Positions 22,965 to 32,739 of a stretch of 64,000 bases of DNA are shown piece after piece. A program made the translations under genes and the position numbers. This stretch comes from Serendipita indica DSM 11827 (lineage: Eukaryota; Basidiomycota; Agaricomycetes; Sebacinales; Serendipitaceae), in assembly GCA_910890315.1 (NCBI GenBank), contig CAJVGD010000011.1, forward strand, positions 926,684-990,683, written 5' to 3'. The notes beneath the pieces are model-generated. The model searched no databases, was not told the origin of the DNA, and worked only from the letters and a program-made list of their open reading frames with translations. The stretch's first letter is position 1. The number at the start of each line of letters is the position of its first letter.

Positions 22965-25391
22965 CTAGGCTCTTCGTACATAACTGACCAATGACCTTGG
23001 GAATCTCCCCAGCTTCCTCTGAGTGTATCCGGGCGGCTCTAGCCCCCTCGATGGCCCGTCGGCTGGGTTTTCTTCCGACCGCACATATGTCAGTGTCAGG
23101 TATGCCTCTGCTCGCACTAGCCGGCGTAGAATTCGCCCGAGAACCTCGTTTTGCGCCTCGTTTCTCGATAACCGCTTCTTCCAGCCGCCAATTACGCCCT
23201 GGTTATCTGTGCAAATCTCTATGTGCGTCCTTTCCGCTTCTGGCCGTTGCAGTATGAACTCGACTGCTAGCTCGACCGCCGCAAATTCTGCCCATCCAAT
23301 CTCTCGTTCTGCGCCATCGCCCTCCCTCGTTCTCCAGTCACTTTCCAACCTGAATTTGTCGTATTCATCATCGATCACGACGCCCAGTCCCCATCCCGTC
23401 GACGCGTCTGTGTAGATCCGGTACTTGCAGTTTGGTTCGCGTTGTGTACATAGCTGAATCTTTATCTCCGGCTTCTCGAGCGTTTCCTTCCACCATCTGA
23501 GGTCGCACTTCGCCTTCTCCGGCATGTTCCACTTGATATACTTTGAGTGCTGGTTCGGTAGGCCCATTTTCGCTACCGTCGCCCATAAAGCTCTCGTGTG
23601 CGTTCGTCCTTCAGGAATTATCATTCCTAGGTGCGCCAGCTTCCCGCATAATGACTGCAGCCTTTCCCCGGACGTCTTCCTTCCTTCTTCCAACACCTCC
23701 TGTACCAGTGCTAGGTTCTTCTTCCGCTTTGACTCGCTGACACTGACTGCACGTTCTTGCCAATGCCAGTCAAAGCCGACGTACGTCGTGATGTTGGCGA
23801 AGTCGCGCACCTTGTCCGGCGGAAAGGGGATTCCCAGCTCCTCCCCAAGCTCCAATATTTTCGCTATTCCCATTCCATATATCCATTCCTCCCCGTCTCT
23901 CCGTACTGGAAGTCGTCGGATCATCAGGTCGTCTACCCAGTATATGATCGTTCCGAGCTCTTTCCGTGTGCAGATTTCTACGAACGCTCTGTTCGGTAGT
24001 TCGAATATGCCAACGGATGATTTTGCGCCAAACTTTGCCGCCTTGTCGATCCAGAATTTCCCATTCCATTCGACTACTCCGTATCTCCAATCCTCTGGAC
24101 GTATAGGGCAGTTTCTGAACGCCGCTTCCCAGTCTATCGTTGCACCTTGTGCTCCATCTGGCGAGGTCACGATGAGCTCTATCATCTCTGCCAGTCCTCC
24201 CCAGTTCGTTCCGAGGTTCTCGATATTCGTTTGTGCGTTTACTGATTGTTGTTCATCTTCGTAGGCGAATGATAGGTGTTCAATTACGCGTTTTCCCCTT
24301 CCACTCGCCTTGTCGACCGTTCCAAGTGGGTTTGCCACAAATGCGCCCAGCCTTTTCTCGACTTCCTCGCGTGTATGTGGGCCGTCATATCGATTTGCTG
24401 CAACCTCTTTTTCTATATGATCTTCTATCACTTTGGGGTGCTCGACCGCTGACCTCAGGTGTGGGTATACTCGTGTTTCGTCAATTGCCAACTGGCACTG
24501 CATATTGAAGCCGTTCTTAAGTCCATCTATGAGCGTCGCATGCTCCTCCAAAATATCAAGATATTTAAGCGCTTCCTCCCACTTCTTGGCCTGTAGCGGG
24601 GTCACTGGCTCTGGTTGTCTTCCATTCGTGTCAGTTTTGTCCGCGCTTGCATGATTGGGCACTGTGGCTGGCTGATAGGCATCCCGTGCATACGTGCTTT
24701 CCATTTGCACAACGGCTCGCCGAACATCCTTTGGCCATGTTGAATGACCAGCAGAAGGACGTTCCATCGAAAAGCGTCCAGTCCCCTTTGGCATTCTTTT
24801 TGACGTTGACGTCTGCGCCATCGATTTGGCGTCTTGCACCCTCGCCTTTGTTTCCTCTCCTGATCCTCTCTGCCCTCCATCCTTCCTGCCGTCCGTTTTC
24901 CCATTTGACAGGCTCGCCGAGCTTCCCATACTCGCCCCACTCCTTTCGACTCGATTCTCCAGCGCGTCAAGCCGGTCGACATATCCGACGTTTACCCTCA
25001 TCTCTGCCCGCATCAGTGCCTTCTCGTCGTTTGGATCTGGCACAAGTCTCGCGCCAGCCTTCGGGTTTGGGATGCATCGTTGGATTGTCTCGATTGCTAG
25101 TTCGCGGAGCACGGGCCATTCGTTCTTCGATATCACCTTACTGTGATATAAGTTGTTCCAGAACGACTTCCAGAACTTGGCAACATCCGGCCAGTTGCTC
25201 TTCATCAGACTGTAGTGCCGCTTGATCGCTGCGATCCCTTCGTCGAGTGGAATCGACTTGTCACTCTTCTCGTACACCGGGTGTTCGAGTACCCCGTTTC
25301 TGTAGCTAATTCTGTATGCATCTTGTCGTTTCAAGAACTCGTCTGTGAGGAAAGTGAGGGGACGGTGCCTTCCTTCGGCGAAGGCCTCCAT
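22965..25391 (-). CDS. Reverse transcriptase-RNase H polyprotein
   Basis: Open frame of 808 residues with no internal stop. The N-terminal 150 residues resemble a gag/coat-like helical region and a Ser/Lys-rich linker follows. The RT palm shows motif A IDWEAAFRNCPI (about 24100-24140) and motif C YWVDDLM (about 23928-23948), an unusual form of the YxDD box. RNase H follows with YTDASTGWG (about 23390-23415), a catalytic Glu in GWAEFAAVELAVEF, ICTDNQGVIGG, and a final ENPADGPSRG. This RT-RH type matches DIRS-like elements, not Ty3 or Ty1 (no protease or DDE integrase). The intact frame suggests fairly recent insertion. Confidence 0.88.
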   Translation of the reverse strand: MEAFAEGRHRPLTFLTDEFLKRQDAYRISYRNGVLEHPVYEKSDKSIPLDEGIAAIKRHYSLMKSNWPDVAKFWKSFWNNLYHSKVISKNEWPVLRELAIETIQRCIPNPKAGARLVPDPNDEKALMRAEMRVNVGYVDRLDALENRVERSGASMGSSASLSNGKTDGRKDGGQRGSGEETKARVQDAKSMAQTSTSKRMPKGTGRFSMERPSAGHSTWPKDVRRAVVQMESTYARDAYQPATVPNHASADKTDTNGRQPEPVTPLQAKKWEEALKYLDILEEHATLIDGLKNGFNMQCQLAIDETRVYPHLRSAVEHPKVIEDHIEKEVAANRYDGPHTREEVEKRLGAFVANPLGTVDKASGRGKRVIEHLSFAYEDEQQSVNAQTNIENLGTNWGGLAEMIELIVTSPDGAQGATIDWEAAFRNCPIRPEDWRYGVVEWNGKFWIDKAAKFGAKSSVGIFELPNRAFVEICTRKELGTIIYWVDDLMIRRLPVRRDGEEWIYGMGIAKILELGEELGIPFPPDKVRDFANITTYVGFDWHWQERAVSVSESKRKKNLALVQEVLEEGRKTSGERLQSLCGKLAHLGMIIPEGRTHTRALWATVAKMGLPNQHSKYIKWNMPEKAKCDLRWWKETLEKPEIKIQLCTQREPNCKYRIYTDASTGWGLGVVIDDEYDKFRLESDWRTREGDGAEREIGWAEFAAVELAVEFILQRPEAERTHIEICTDNQGVIGGWKKRLSRNEAQNEVLGRILRRLVRAEAYLTLTYVRSEENPADGPSRGLEPPGYTQRKLGRFPRSLVSYVRRA

Positions 25392-25455
25392 TAACTTCCG
25401 TGGGATCGAACCAATCTCGTCGATTTCGTTGTCAACTTCTGTATATATGTCAATA

Positions 25456-27345
25456 TTATTTTTCGATTACTCGGTTAGCCGCGCGACGAGTAGTGCGTCC
25501 AGTCATCTCGTCTGCCTTTGGCAGCTGCTGTTCGGTCTCCTCGGTCTCTTCCTTGATAGGTACGTAGATGTAGCCTTTCCACTTCGACTTTGGGATTGGC
25601 TCGCCGCTCGGTTTCCTCTCCTCCGCCTCTTCTCCTTTGGGCACTTTGCCCGTCTCTTCCTGGCTTCCTTCGCTCTCGTTTTCGTCGTTTTCATCAGCCA
25701 TGATGTGATGCTTCTTCTCGCTGTCCTCGCCCTGTACGGCTTCCTCGCTGCCGCTCAACTCGCTATCCTCGCTTCGCGTGGCCATTTCTGTCGCATTTGT
25801 GCTCTTCCTTCTGCTTCCGAGCCGTCCATATTGTCCTCCTCTCCTTCTTCCGCCTTTTCTCCTCCGGCTCTGGCGGTCCTTCAATGCCCTCCAGCAACTT
25901 GTCGATCGCGCGCGTCCGTTCGTCGACTTCGCGCTCCGCCTGCTTCTTCTTCTCCTTCGGTTTGTCCTTTCCTTTGGTCGTCTTTACGGCGATACCCATC
26001 TCGCCAAGTCCCAGGGGGTCGTCCCCGCCACTTCCAAACTTGACAAACGTTGTTGTATCTGCGCTCGCGTAAGTCTCCAATCCATCTTTTCTTGATTCTC
26101 GGCGTTCCCAGTCCTTCGGTTGGACGCTCGCGCGCTCTTGGTAGCTCTCGGCCCATGCGATCGTTCCTCTGGCTCAGTCTCTCGGCCTCGTGCCGGTTTT
26201 CCATCGCGTTCGTCTATCCTTTCTCTGTCTGCCGGTTCTCGCTCCGGGTCTCATCGTGGCACTGTACTGCCCGCTCAAGTCTAGCAGCCCTGCCTCAGCT
26301 GCGCTCGCTGGCTCGTGCCAGTTTCGTCGGTCTCAGTCTCTTCCTCCTCTCCTCCGATTCCCGTTCTTGGGATTTTTTGGCTTTGGGAGGAGGGTCTGCC
26401 TCGGCTTTGGCACGACCTCGTGGACGCGACACGTCATCTCGATGTATACGTATCTTGGAACTACGCTCGATTGCGTACAACGATTGCCATTGTCGAGTCT
26501 GGTCCTCCCAGCTCGACTTACGCTCCGTGCGTGCTGGCTCACGTCGCCTCGCCGGTCCTCTCGGCTCGAGTTCTCCCGCTCTTGCTACACACTGTAGCCA
26601 TCTAGTACCTTGCGGTACAGCTCGTTCTTTCCCTGGGCATGTCTCTCCTGCCCCTCCCGTCCTCCAGGCTTGCCATGGTAGTCGGCTATCTCTGGCCTCG
26701 GCGCCTGACTTGTCCGTGTTTCCTCCGTGGCGCTCTATACTGTCCAACCCGGTTCTGATCGCTCGATCGCTTGTCTTGGCTCTGCCGGCCTCCAGCCGAC
26801 TGCCATGCTTCTGTCGCAGACGATGATGATGACTCTGATGTGGACGAAGATTCGCTACCAGACGATTGTGATTCGTCCGATTCACTTCCAGACTCGCTGC
26901 TGTCCTCATTGCTTGTCGTCTCGTTCTCGCCGGTTTCGTCGACATCCATCTTCTCCATCTCCTTGCGTGCCTTGTCTGCCGCGGCTAATTCTATCTTCTC
27001 TTCGATGCTCTCGGCGAGCTCCTTATTCTTTTCGAGTCTTTTGAGGATCTCCTTCCTCTCCGCTGCCGCCTCGACCGCTTGCTGACGCGCTTTTTTGCTG
27101 CTGTCAACCGCAAGCTCCGCAAGCTTGTCGTTGATCTTCCTGCTTTCCGTCGTGTCCTGGTTGATTGCAGCCTGGAGGCGTGCAATGCCGTCCTGGTACG
27201 TCTTTCGGATTTTTGCGGCATGCCTCTTCTTTGCTGCTTCCAGCGCAGCCTTGGATCTTTCTTTTCTCGACTCGCTGCTTCTTTTCGACGATTTCGACCT
27301 TGCACTCTTGCCCTTGGTCGTTTTTGATTTTTGACTTTTCACCAT
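25456..27345 (-). CDS. gag-like ORF region of the retrotransposon (frame-interrupted)
   Basis: Low-complexity, strongly charged reading frames upstream of the RT gene. The first, 27345-26686, starts MVKSQKSKTTKGKSARS and contains a long Lys/Glu/Ala coiled coil ending in an acidic Ser-rich stretch. Further charged frames follow at 26204-25763 and 25884-25456 in other registers, ending ..TRRAANRVIEK. No CCHC knuckle is visible. They may be one gag protein with introns or indels, or decayed pieces. Position and composition support a gag role; the exact structure is not resolved. Confidence 0.45.
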
Positions 27346-27601
27346 CTTTGACGTGCTTATTGTCTGCTTTTCTCGGCTGATTCAGGTTGTCTTCTGGTTG
27401 TTCTTTCGACGAATTTTCAGCCTTTTGGGGGCCACGCTACGCCCGTGCTGTCGGCAGCGGGCTTGCGTTGATGTTGGTTGGCGGAGCCTTTCGTTTGCGG
27501 CTCTTGCCACCTCCACCCGCACCTCCATTTTTCGATTTCATATTTCGTCGTTTGTCAATTAATTCTTTCCAATATATTCTCTATCTATACTGTTTTCCTT
27601 C

Positions 27602-28774
27602 TAAGTTCTATTCCTGGAGCTCCCATTCCTCGCTCGCTCTCGCAGCATGGCGAGACCTTCTGGTCTCCAACCAGAATCTATCTCGTCCTCCGTTGAAAAG
27701 CCGAAGGAGTGCCGTCGTCTGGACTGGTTGCTTTTGAAGGAGGTGGGAACCAACCTGTCAAACGTTCGTGATTCGAAAGAGCTCGTGCAAGTCATACTCG
27801 ATGCAGAGGATGGTGAGCCCCCCGCTTGATTGAAGTACAGCAACTTACATTTCTTAGCTCACGAAAGTGTGTGTGATGTGCATATACTGCACAGAGACGT
27901 GTCATCGAACAGTATCCTCATCACCTTGGATGCATCCAAGGAGCGACGTCGTGGGCTTTTGATCGATTGGGAGATGGCCAAAGACATGCATGATGAAGGC
28001 CTAATGGAACGGCCATCGATCACAGTGGGTGGTTCACTTCACATCATACGCCTCACTGACTGAATAAAGGGGACATTGATGTTCATGGCGATTGCACTCA
28101 ATAATCGGCCACTGCATCAGCCTTGGCACGACCTAGAATCGATGTTCTGGGTTCTTTTTTACTTCACCCTTCGCCATGTCTATGGCGTTGTCTTCGATGG
28201 GGAGTTATTGAGTGGCGAGCGTCGAAAAAGTGTTCTCGAATCTTTCTTCAACTATGATTACCTCCGATCTCTCAGTCTACCCAAGAAGGATCTGCTCCAG
28301 GCGACCACGACAGTCCTAAATTGCCATCTCTTCAGCGGACTATTGCAAGGAATTAGGGAGCGACTGCAGTCAGCATACGCCTGGTTCGACATGCTAAGCT
28401 CCCTCGAAAAGAACTTCAAATCATGCGGAGCCAACTTTCGAGCGAGTAATAACCAATATCAGGACTTGGAGAAGGATGTGGAGAATGCTCACCTGGTCGC
28501 TGGCCGCTCGATAGACTTGGAAGCCATCGTTGACTGGCGAGAGGCAGAAATTATGCGGCTCAAAACAGACCCACGCGTCGCCACGGATGTCGCTTATTTG
28601 GGGCGGCAATTAGCTCGCGCTAGATTGAATATAACCGATGCTCAACTCTTGGATCACGACTTCTTTCGGTTACATCTGAAGGCAGCCCTCGATGCCGGAG
28701 AAGAAACTCGCTGTATTCCGCCGCACAGTCCGGATCCCGAGCTAGATGACGTCGAACAGAGCCACCTGGCTTGA
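27602..28774 (+). pseudogene. FunK1-type protein kinase, C-terminal half (beyond the transposon)
   Basis: Continuation of the 19.8 kb FunK1 gene. After an in-frame stop at about 27600 it encodes CRRLDWLLLKEVGTNL.. KELVQVIL, then after a small intron (about 27812-27857) AHESVCDVHILHRDVSSNSIL (the HRD catalytic loop) and GLLIDWEMA, with DWE where this family has DLD in place of DFG. A further intron near 28024-28070 leads to GTLMFMAIALNNRPLHQPWHDLES, matching the paralog's GTVRYMAIALDNWPLHRDWHDYES. The helical C-lobe runs to 28774. A basic Ser-rich frame 28746-29114 (RRSTRNKG) may be an extra C-terminal exon. Separated from its start by about 6.2 kb of transposon, it is unlikely to be expressed as a whole kinase. 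Confidence 0.75.
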
Positions 28775-29114
28775 TTTATCCTCTCGGGAACGCACGCAAA
28801 CGAAGGATTCCAGCCCAGCTCAACCGAGTTCCAGTTATGATCTAGCGGCGCGCCTCCATACCGTTGTGTCTAGTGAGGAAAATGAGAGTCAACATGTCAA
28901 GCGTGGTCACGGTGGCTCTTCACCCCAATCTGGCCGAGCTACGATGGCATCCCCTCATGGCGGTGTTTCGCTCAGAAGGTCGACCCGTAATAAGGGTGTT
29001 TCAGGTAACAACATTCCTCAAGGCTCACGTGCTGGAGGGAGTAAAGGTTGCTATTGCGGGCATCACAGGCAAATCAAAGCGTGGGGACAGGACGTCAGCC
29101 CGAAACCAGGATGA

Positions 29115-30232
29115 AGCCCCAGGATGGCAAAACGCAAAGTATCTGGTCCCTCTCCTAAGTGTCCTACCACTGAAGGCATGGAACCTCTACCATTAAGTGA
29201 GGGCAACGGCTTCGAGGGCGCGGTGGTCTGTGGGCGTTGATGGGTTTGAAGATTACATACTCTTACATAGATCATTTTTCCTTGGCATGTGCAGTTGTTG
29301 ATACCCTCTGCTTTGTACCTCTCTTAAGACACAATTATCTGCATGTTAGATTTCCCGTTGGTGCTCGAGTAATTCTATTGGCTCGTAAATGGTGGTGGTC
29401 GCTAGTCCCATTCTTTCATTCTTCATTTGTTTCCACGCCCATCGGCAATGGAATTCCTGAAGGAACATTTGCCCAGATCCCTTCTTTCGTAATCTGGGAC
29501 GTGCGGCCACATGTAGTTGTCCAGCAGATGGATCCAAAACACGATGGAGTTGTGACTGTGTATAGTATGTGTTAATTTGATGAGGATAGAATAGGAGACT
29601 TCGGTGGCCAACGAGTGTACGAAGTAGAGAGATAATCAGGAGTGTAAGTATCGAGCACGTTCCTGGGGTCTCCGGTTGTGCAATGCCATGCAGAAATAGT
29701 CAAATATGAGGACATTGCCTCTATATTGGTGGATAGATAGCAAGGTTGATGATTGCGAGAGTTTACGCAAGGCCAACGCAGGTTCCCTTACACCTGAAAA
29801 GGGTAAAAAGAAGCAGCGCAAGAATGATTGTGAACGAGTCCTTCTGCGGCTGCACCAGAGGGCTTGGTCGAGGCGGGTGTAGAAATGTTGACAGATTCCA
29901 AAGAGGAGACGAAGAAGAAAAATAGTATGACAGACGAGGAGCGAAAGGAGTGTAAATGCAAGAAGGAAAGGCTCAAAGAGGCAGCGATGGAGTCGTAGCT
30001 GTGGGGCTCTTTGCCGTGTTTGTATTCGCATGATAATTAATTCTTGTGTGTCGAGCTGTTTGGTAACCGCATTTGACTCACGAGTGTATCCCGGAGTAAT
30101 CTTCATTCAGGCAAGGGATGAGCGGGAACAGGATACAGGGCTCTCACCACCTTGACCCGCATGCGCACTAGGTCATCCCCTTTCGCTCGCGGCTACAGCC
30201 CGCTGACGATCAAAGACCCTCAGACCCATAAG
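29115..30232. other. Intergenic, no recognised gene
   Basis: About 1.1 kb. Hydrophobic ORFs occur on both strands (e.g. 29237-29575 +, 29636-30106 -), but none shows a domain, splice continuity or paralogy, so they are not called. Confidence 0.4.
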
Positions 30233-30315
30233 CCAGCCAAACCATGCATGGGTATCGCATCTTTGGCCGAGGATCGTCGACTGGTCGTTCGCGGCTATCA
30301 CCCCTTTCACTTGTT
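30233..30315 (+). pseudogene. Relic of an eighth 7-TM paralog
   Basis: About 80 nt matching exon 3 of the 7-TM family around the WxSxxWKRIVDW codons (for example TCGTCGACTGGTCG followed by GCGGCTATCACC). It is frame-broken, and similarity stops about 30 nt before the left arm of the inverted repeat at 30343. Confidence 0.6.
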
Positions 30316-30342
30316 TGAACAAAACCTGCAAAACATAGACTA

Positions 30343-30739
30343 CAATAGGTGCGACAAACTACAATGGGATGGTATATGCCGATGGCTAGCAGAATAGTAT
30401 ATGGGCATTTCGATTGCAATCTGGTCGGAGCAGTGCTCCCAGGGCGTAATGTGCAAGCTGTCTGTTTGAGCCGTGCTCATTACGTTTTGTCCGAGGTTCG
30501 AATCCTATGGAGCGCGTCTTTTTTCCCTTCTCGTCGATTTGCACGTAAATATGACTATATAGGTGCTGAGACCTTGTAAATGAAACTGCGACTGTTTTGG
30601 GGCTGAACGGGAGCTGAATGCACGGCCCGCTTTGGACGTGTTCAGTGGCAGCAGATCTTGCCTTATAAATTCTCACAGTGGCAATGCAAGTTCTTTCTTA
30701 GATATGTTCAAACAATACAGAGATAGCCAACTAGTTTAG
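30343..30739 (+). repeat. Left arm of a 397-bp inverted repeat
   Basis: Reverse complement of 31159-31555 with no mismatch seen by eye; the next base inward (30740 versus 31158) mismatches. It contains Pol III-like copy 3. No target-site duplication is apparent outside the arms. Confidence 0.85.
30427..30534 (+). ncRNA. Pol III-type structured element, copy 3
   Basis: GGAGCAGTGCTCC, stem CGTAAT..ATTACG, perfect B box GGTTCGAATCC (30495-30505), T6 run at 30529-30534. The stem position matches AGGTAT..ATACCT in copies 1 and 2, with three compensatory base-pair changes. The loop CAAGCT-TCTGTTT is conserved. Confidence 0.55.
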
Positions 30740-31158
30740 TGACCTATGACTCTGTGGGTCACGAGAACGCCCAGACTGCTCGACAGGTTAGGATGCTACA
30801 GTAAGGCAATGATATCTGCTGCTACAGGATTGGAGGTTCATTGGATTGCTGATTATTATCTCCCTACTCGATCATAGATATATTTCCGCCCTATCGTTTA
30901 CATGTTTCATTCATCTATAGAGGAAGGCTCGACTAGACACTTACTTCTGTACGTGCTGTTCACCGAGGACCACAAAGGGTGGCCGTGCCCGCAGTGCGGG
31001 CCCAATCCCATCACACCTCGACATTTGCTAGTATATGCCCTTGGCTCTTAATGTATACATACGTAAACAGTCAATAATAATAACGAAATTATATAAAAAT
31101 ACAGCGACTCGTATGTCCTGAATGCATAATTGCGGCTTGCCATGACTGCTGTAGGTCG
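30740..31158. other. 419-bp core between the inverted-repeat arms
   Basis: No ORF of note. It contains a short GC hairpin (CCCGCAGTGCGGG near 30990-31005) and an AT-rich stretch with (TAA)n at about 31070-31100. It could be the body of a foldback or MITE-like element. Confidence 0.4.
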
Positions 31159-31555
31159 CTAAACTAGTTGGCTATCTCTGTATTGTTTGAACATATCTAA
31201 GAAAGAACTTGCATTGCCACTGTGAGAATTTATAAGGCAAGATCTGCTGCCACTGAACACGTCCAAAGCGGGCCGTGCATTCAGCTCCCGTTCAGCCCCA
31301 AAACAGTCGCAGTTTCATTTACAAGGTCTCAGCACCTATATAGTCATATTTACGTGCAAATCGACGAGAAGGGAAAAAAGACGCGCTCCATAGGATTCGA
31401 ACCTCGGACAAAACGTAATGAGCACGGCTCAAACAGACAGCTTGCACATTACGCCCTGGGAGCACTGCTCCGACCAGATTGCAATCGAAATGCCCATATA
31501 CTATTCTGCTAGCCATCGGCATATACCATCCCATTGTAGTTTGTCGCACCTATTG
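31159..31555 (-). repeat. Right arm of the 397-bp inverted repeat
   Basis: Inverted identical copy of 30343-30739. It ends at the 5' boundary CCTATTG; the flank beyond (CAGCCCATAAT) differs from the left flank. Confidence 0.85.
31364..31471 (-). ncRNA. Pol III-type structured element, copy 4
   Basis: Inverted identical copy of 30427-30534. The two B-box elements face each other, so any transcripts would be convergent across the core. Confidence 0.5.
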
Positions 31556-32391
31556 CAGCCCATAATTTGCCAGTTTTGCGCAAATAAGTGAGCCAATGAA
31601 TAGGTGGACCAATGATGAGCCTGAGAAATTCTTTGGCACAACCTGTATACTCACTTCGACAATAATGCGTTTACGTTCATTGAGGAATGGGGATCGACGA
31701 GCTAAGTGACGGGGATGTGAATACATTGCGGTTGGCTGACGTCGATCATTATACCAGAAGAAACCTAAAATAAACTGCAGTTTGTGAGCCAAAGGCGGGG
31801 CTAGACGCCGCAAGATCACCCGATCTAGCGCAGGGTGCGCATGCCGATGCAAACATGCTCGGTTGGCTTTAGAATCTTCTGATCTGGTTGCTGATTTGAT
31901 TGCCATTTTGCCTCCCAAGTCTTCTCTAGATCATAGACGACGTGGTTCCAGTCGGTTTATTTGTCCATATATGGTTATTAATATTGATCTTCTTCTGCGA
32001 AAGATGTCGCCCGAATGGTCACATCCAAGCTTGACTTCCACCCATCACCGACGAGCGGTCAGCATCGATTTTTGGTTGCTTCGTTCGGACTCTTACAGCG
32101 TGGACGAGAAACAAAATGCCCAAAACTGACCACGATCACATTTTGGTCCAGAGGTTGCTTCCGATTAACGACGGTGGTTATACAGTGGCCATAATTCCCT
32201 TTCTCTTGTGCGAATATAAGAAAGAAGCTTAAGGTGAGCAATCTGCTTCTCGGTCACCGAGTGCGTCCATCTCACATATCCTTGAAGCGCATTCTAATTC
32301 AATTATAGCATCGGTGCGGCAAAGACCTGCGTCCCGATATGTTTCCTCGTTGAGCACAGACTCAAAAAAACCCGTAATAACACCCTCTTTT

Positions 32392-32430
32392 CAGTTGGGT
32401 CATTGATTTCCCTTGCCTGATGCTAAATAA
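32392..32430 (+). promoter_or_regulatory. Conserved upstream block, paralog 5 copy
   Basis: CAGTTGGGTCATTG ... TTGCCTGATGCTAAATAA, related to 11821-11860 and 34539-34575. Confidence 0.4.
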
Positions 32431-32680
32431 ATGGCGCTGGCGGTTTACGGTCTGACTGGAATTTGTCCAGACCCACATACACACTATTTTCACTGCCCTT
32501 CATCTTTTATTATGGATATTTCCGCAATTCTAGGATTCCGGTCAAAATTCTGACCCCTTCACGGCGTTAAGCACGTATCGACGCACTCTCAATCACTGTG
32601 TGCCTATGATCATACGGTCCCATGGGAAGCCCCATTCCTCCTTTTGGGCATACTGGCACCATCTGCCTAAACAAGCGCCT

Positions 32681-32695
32681 CTTGGACCCGTCCAC
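32681..32695 (+). promoter_or_regulatory. Leader 15-mer, paralog 5 copy
   Basis: CTTGGACCCGTCCAC, 59 nt before ATG 32740. Confidence 0.4.
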
Positions 32696-32739
32696 CGCCC
32701 GCTGCGACGCCCAACTTATCACCTCCATAGTCTACAAAG

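Larger units (their letters stand above)
21390..27600 (-). mobile_element. Tyrosine-recombinase (DIRS/Ngaro-like) retrotransposon inserted in FunK1
   Basis: About 6.2 kb element on the minus strand, in order gag-like ORFs, RT-RNase H, tyrosine recombinase, which is the DIRS-order gene set. It sits between the two halves of a FunK1 gene that otherwise align with the paralog at 51-53.8 kb, so the insertion is clear. The ends are approximate. No LTRs and no inverted or split direct terminal repeats were found by eye. A GC-rich inverted repeat (21546-21565 / 21593-21610) follows the recombinase gene and may mark the 3' terminal region. DIRS elements normally leave no target duplication, consistent with none being visible. 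Confidence 0.8.
31556..32739. other. Intergenic upstream of 7-TM paralog 5
   Basis: No gene recognised. It holds the family upstream block at 32392-32430 and the exact 15-mer at 32681-32695. Confidence 0.5.

Noticed and set aside
23524-25225. Long + strand frames opposite the reverse transcriptase
   Set aside because: Ser/Pro/Phe-rich shadows of the minus-strand RT-RNase H gene.
29237-30106. Hydrophobic ORFs on both strands as small membrane proteins
   Set aside because: No paralogs, splice support or recognisable motifs.
30427-30534. Functional tRNA gene
   Set aside because: The B box is perfect, but the T stem and acceptor stem do not pair and no acceptor 5' strand is found.
30980-31030. 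Helitron 3' hairpin in the inverted-repeat core
   Set aside because: A short GC hairpin is present, but I could not identify the required terminal CTRR context or a Rep/helicase gene.
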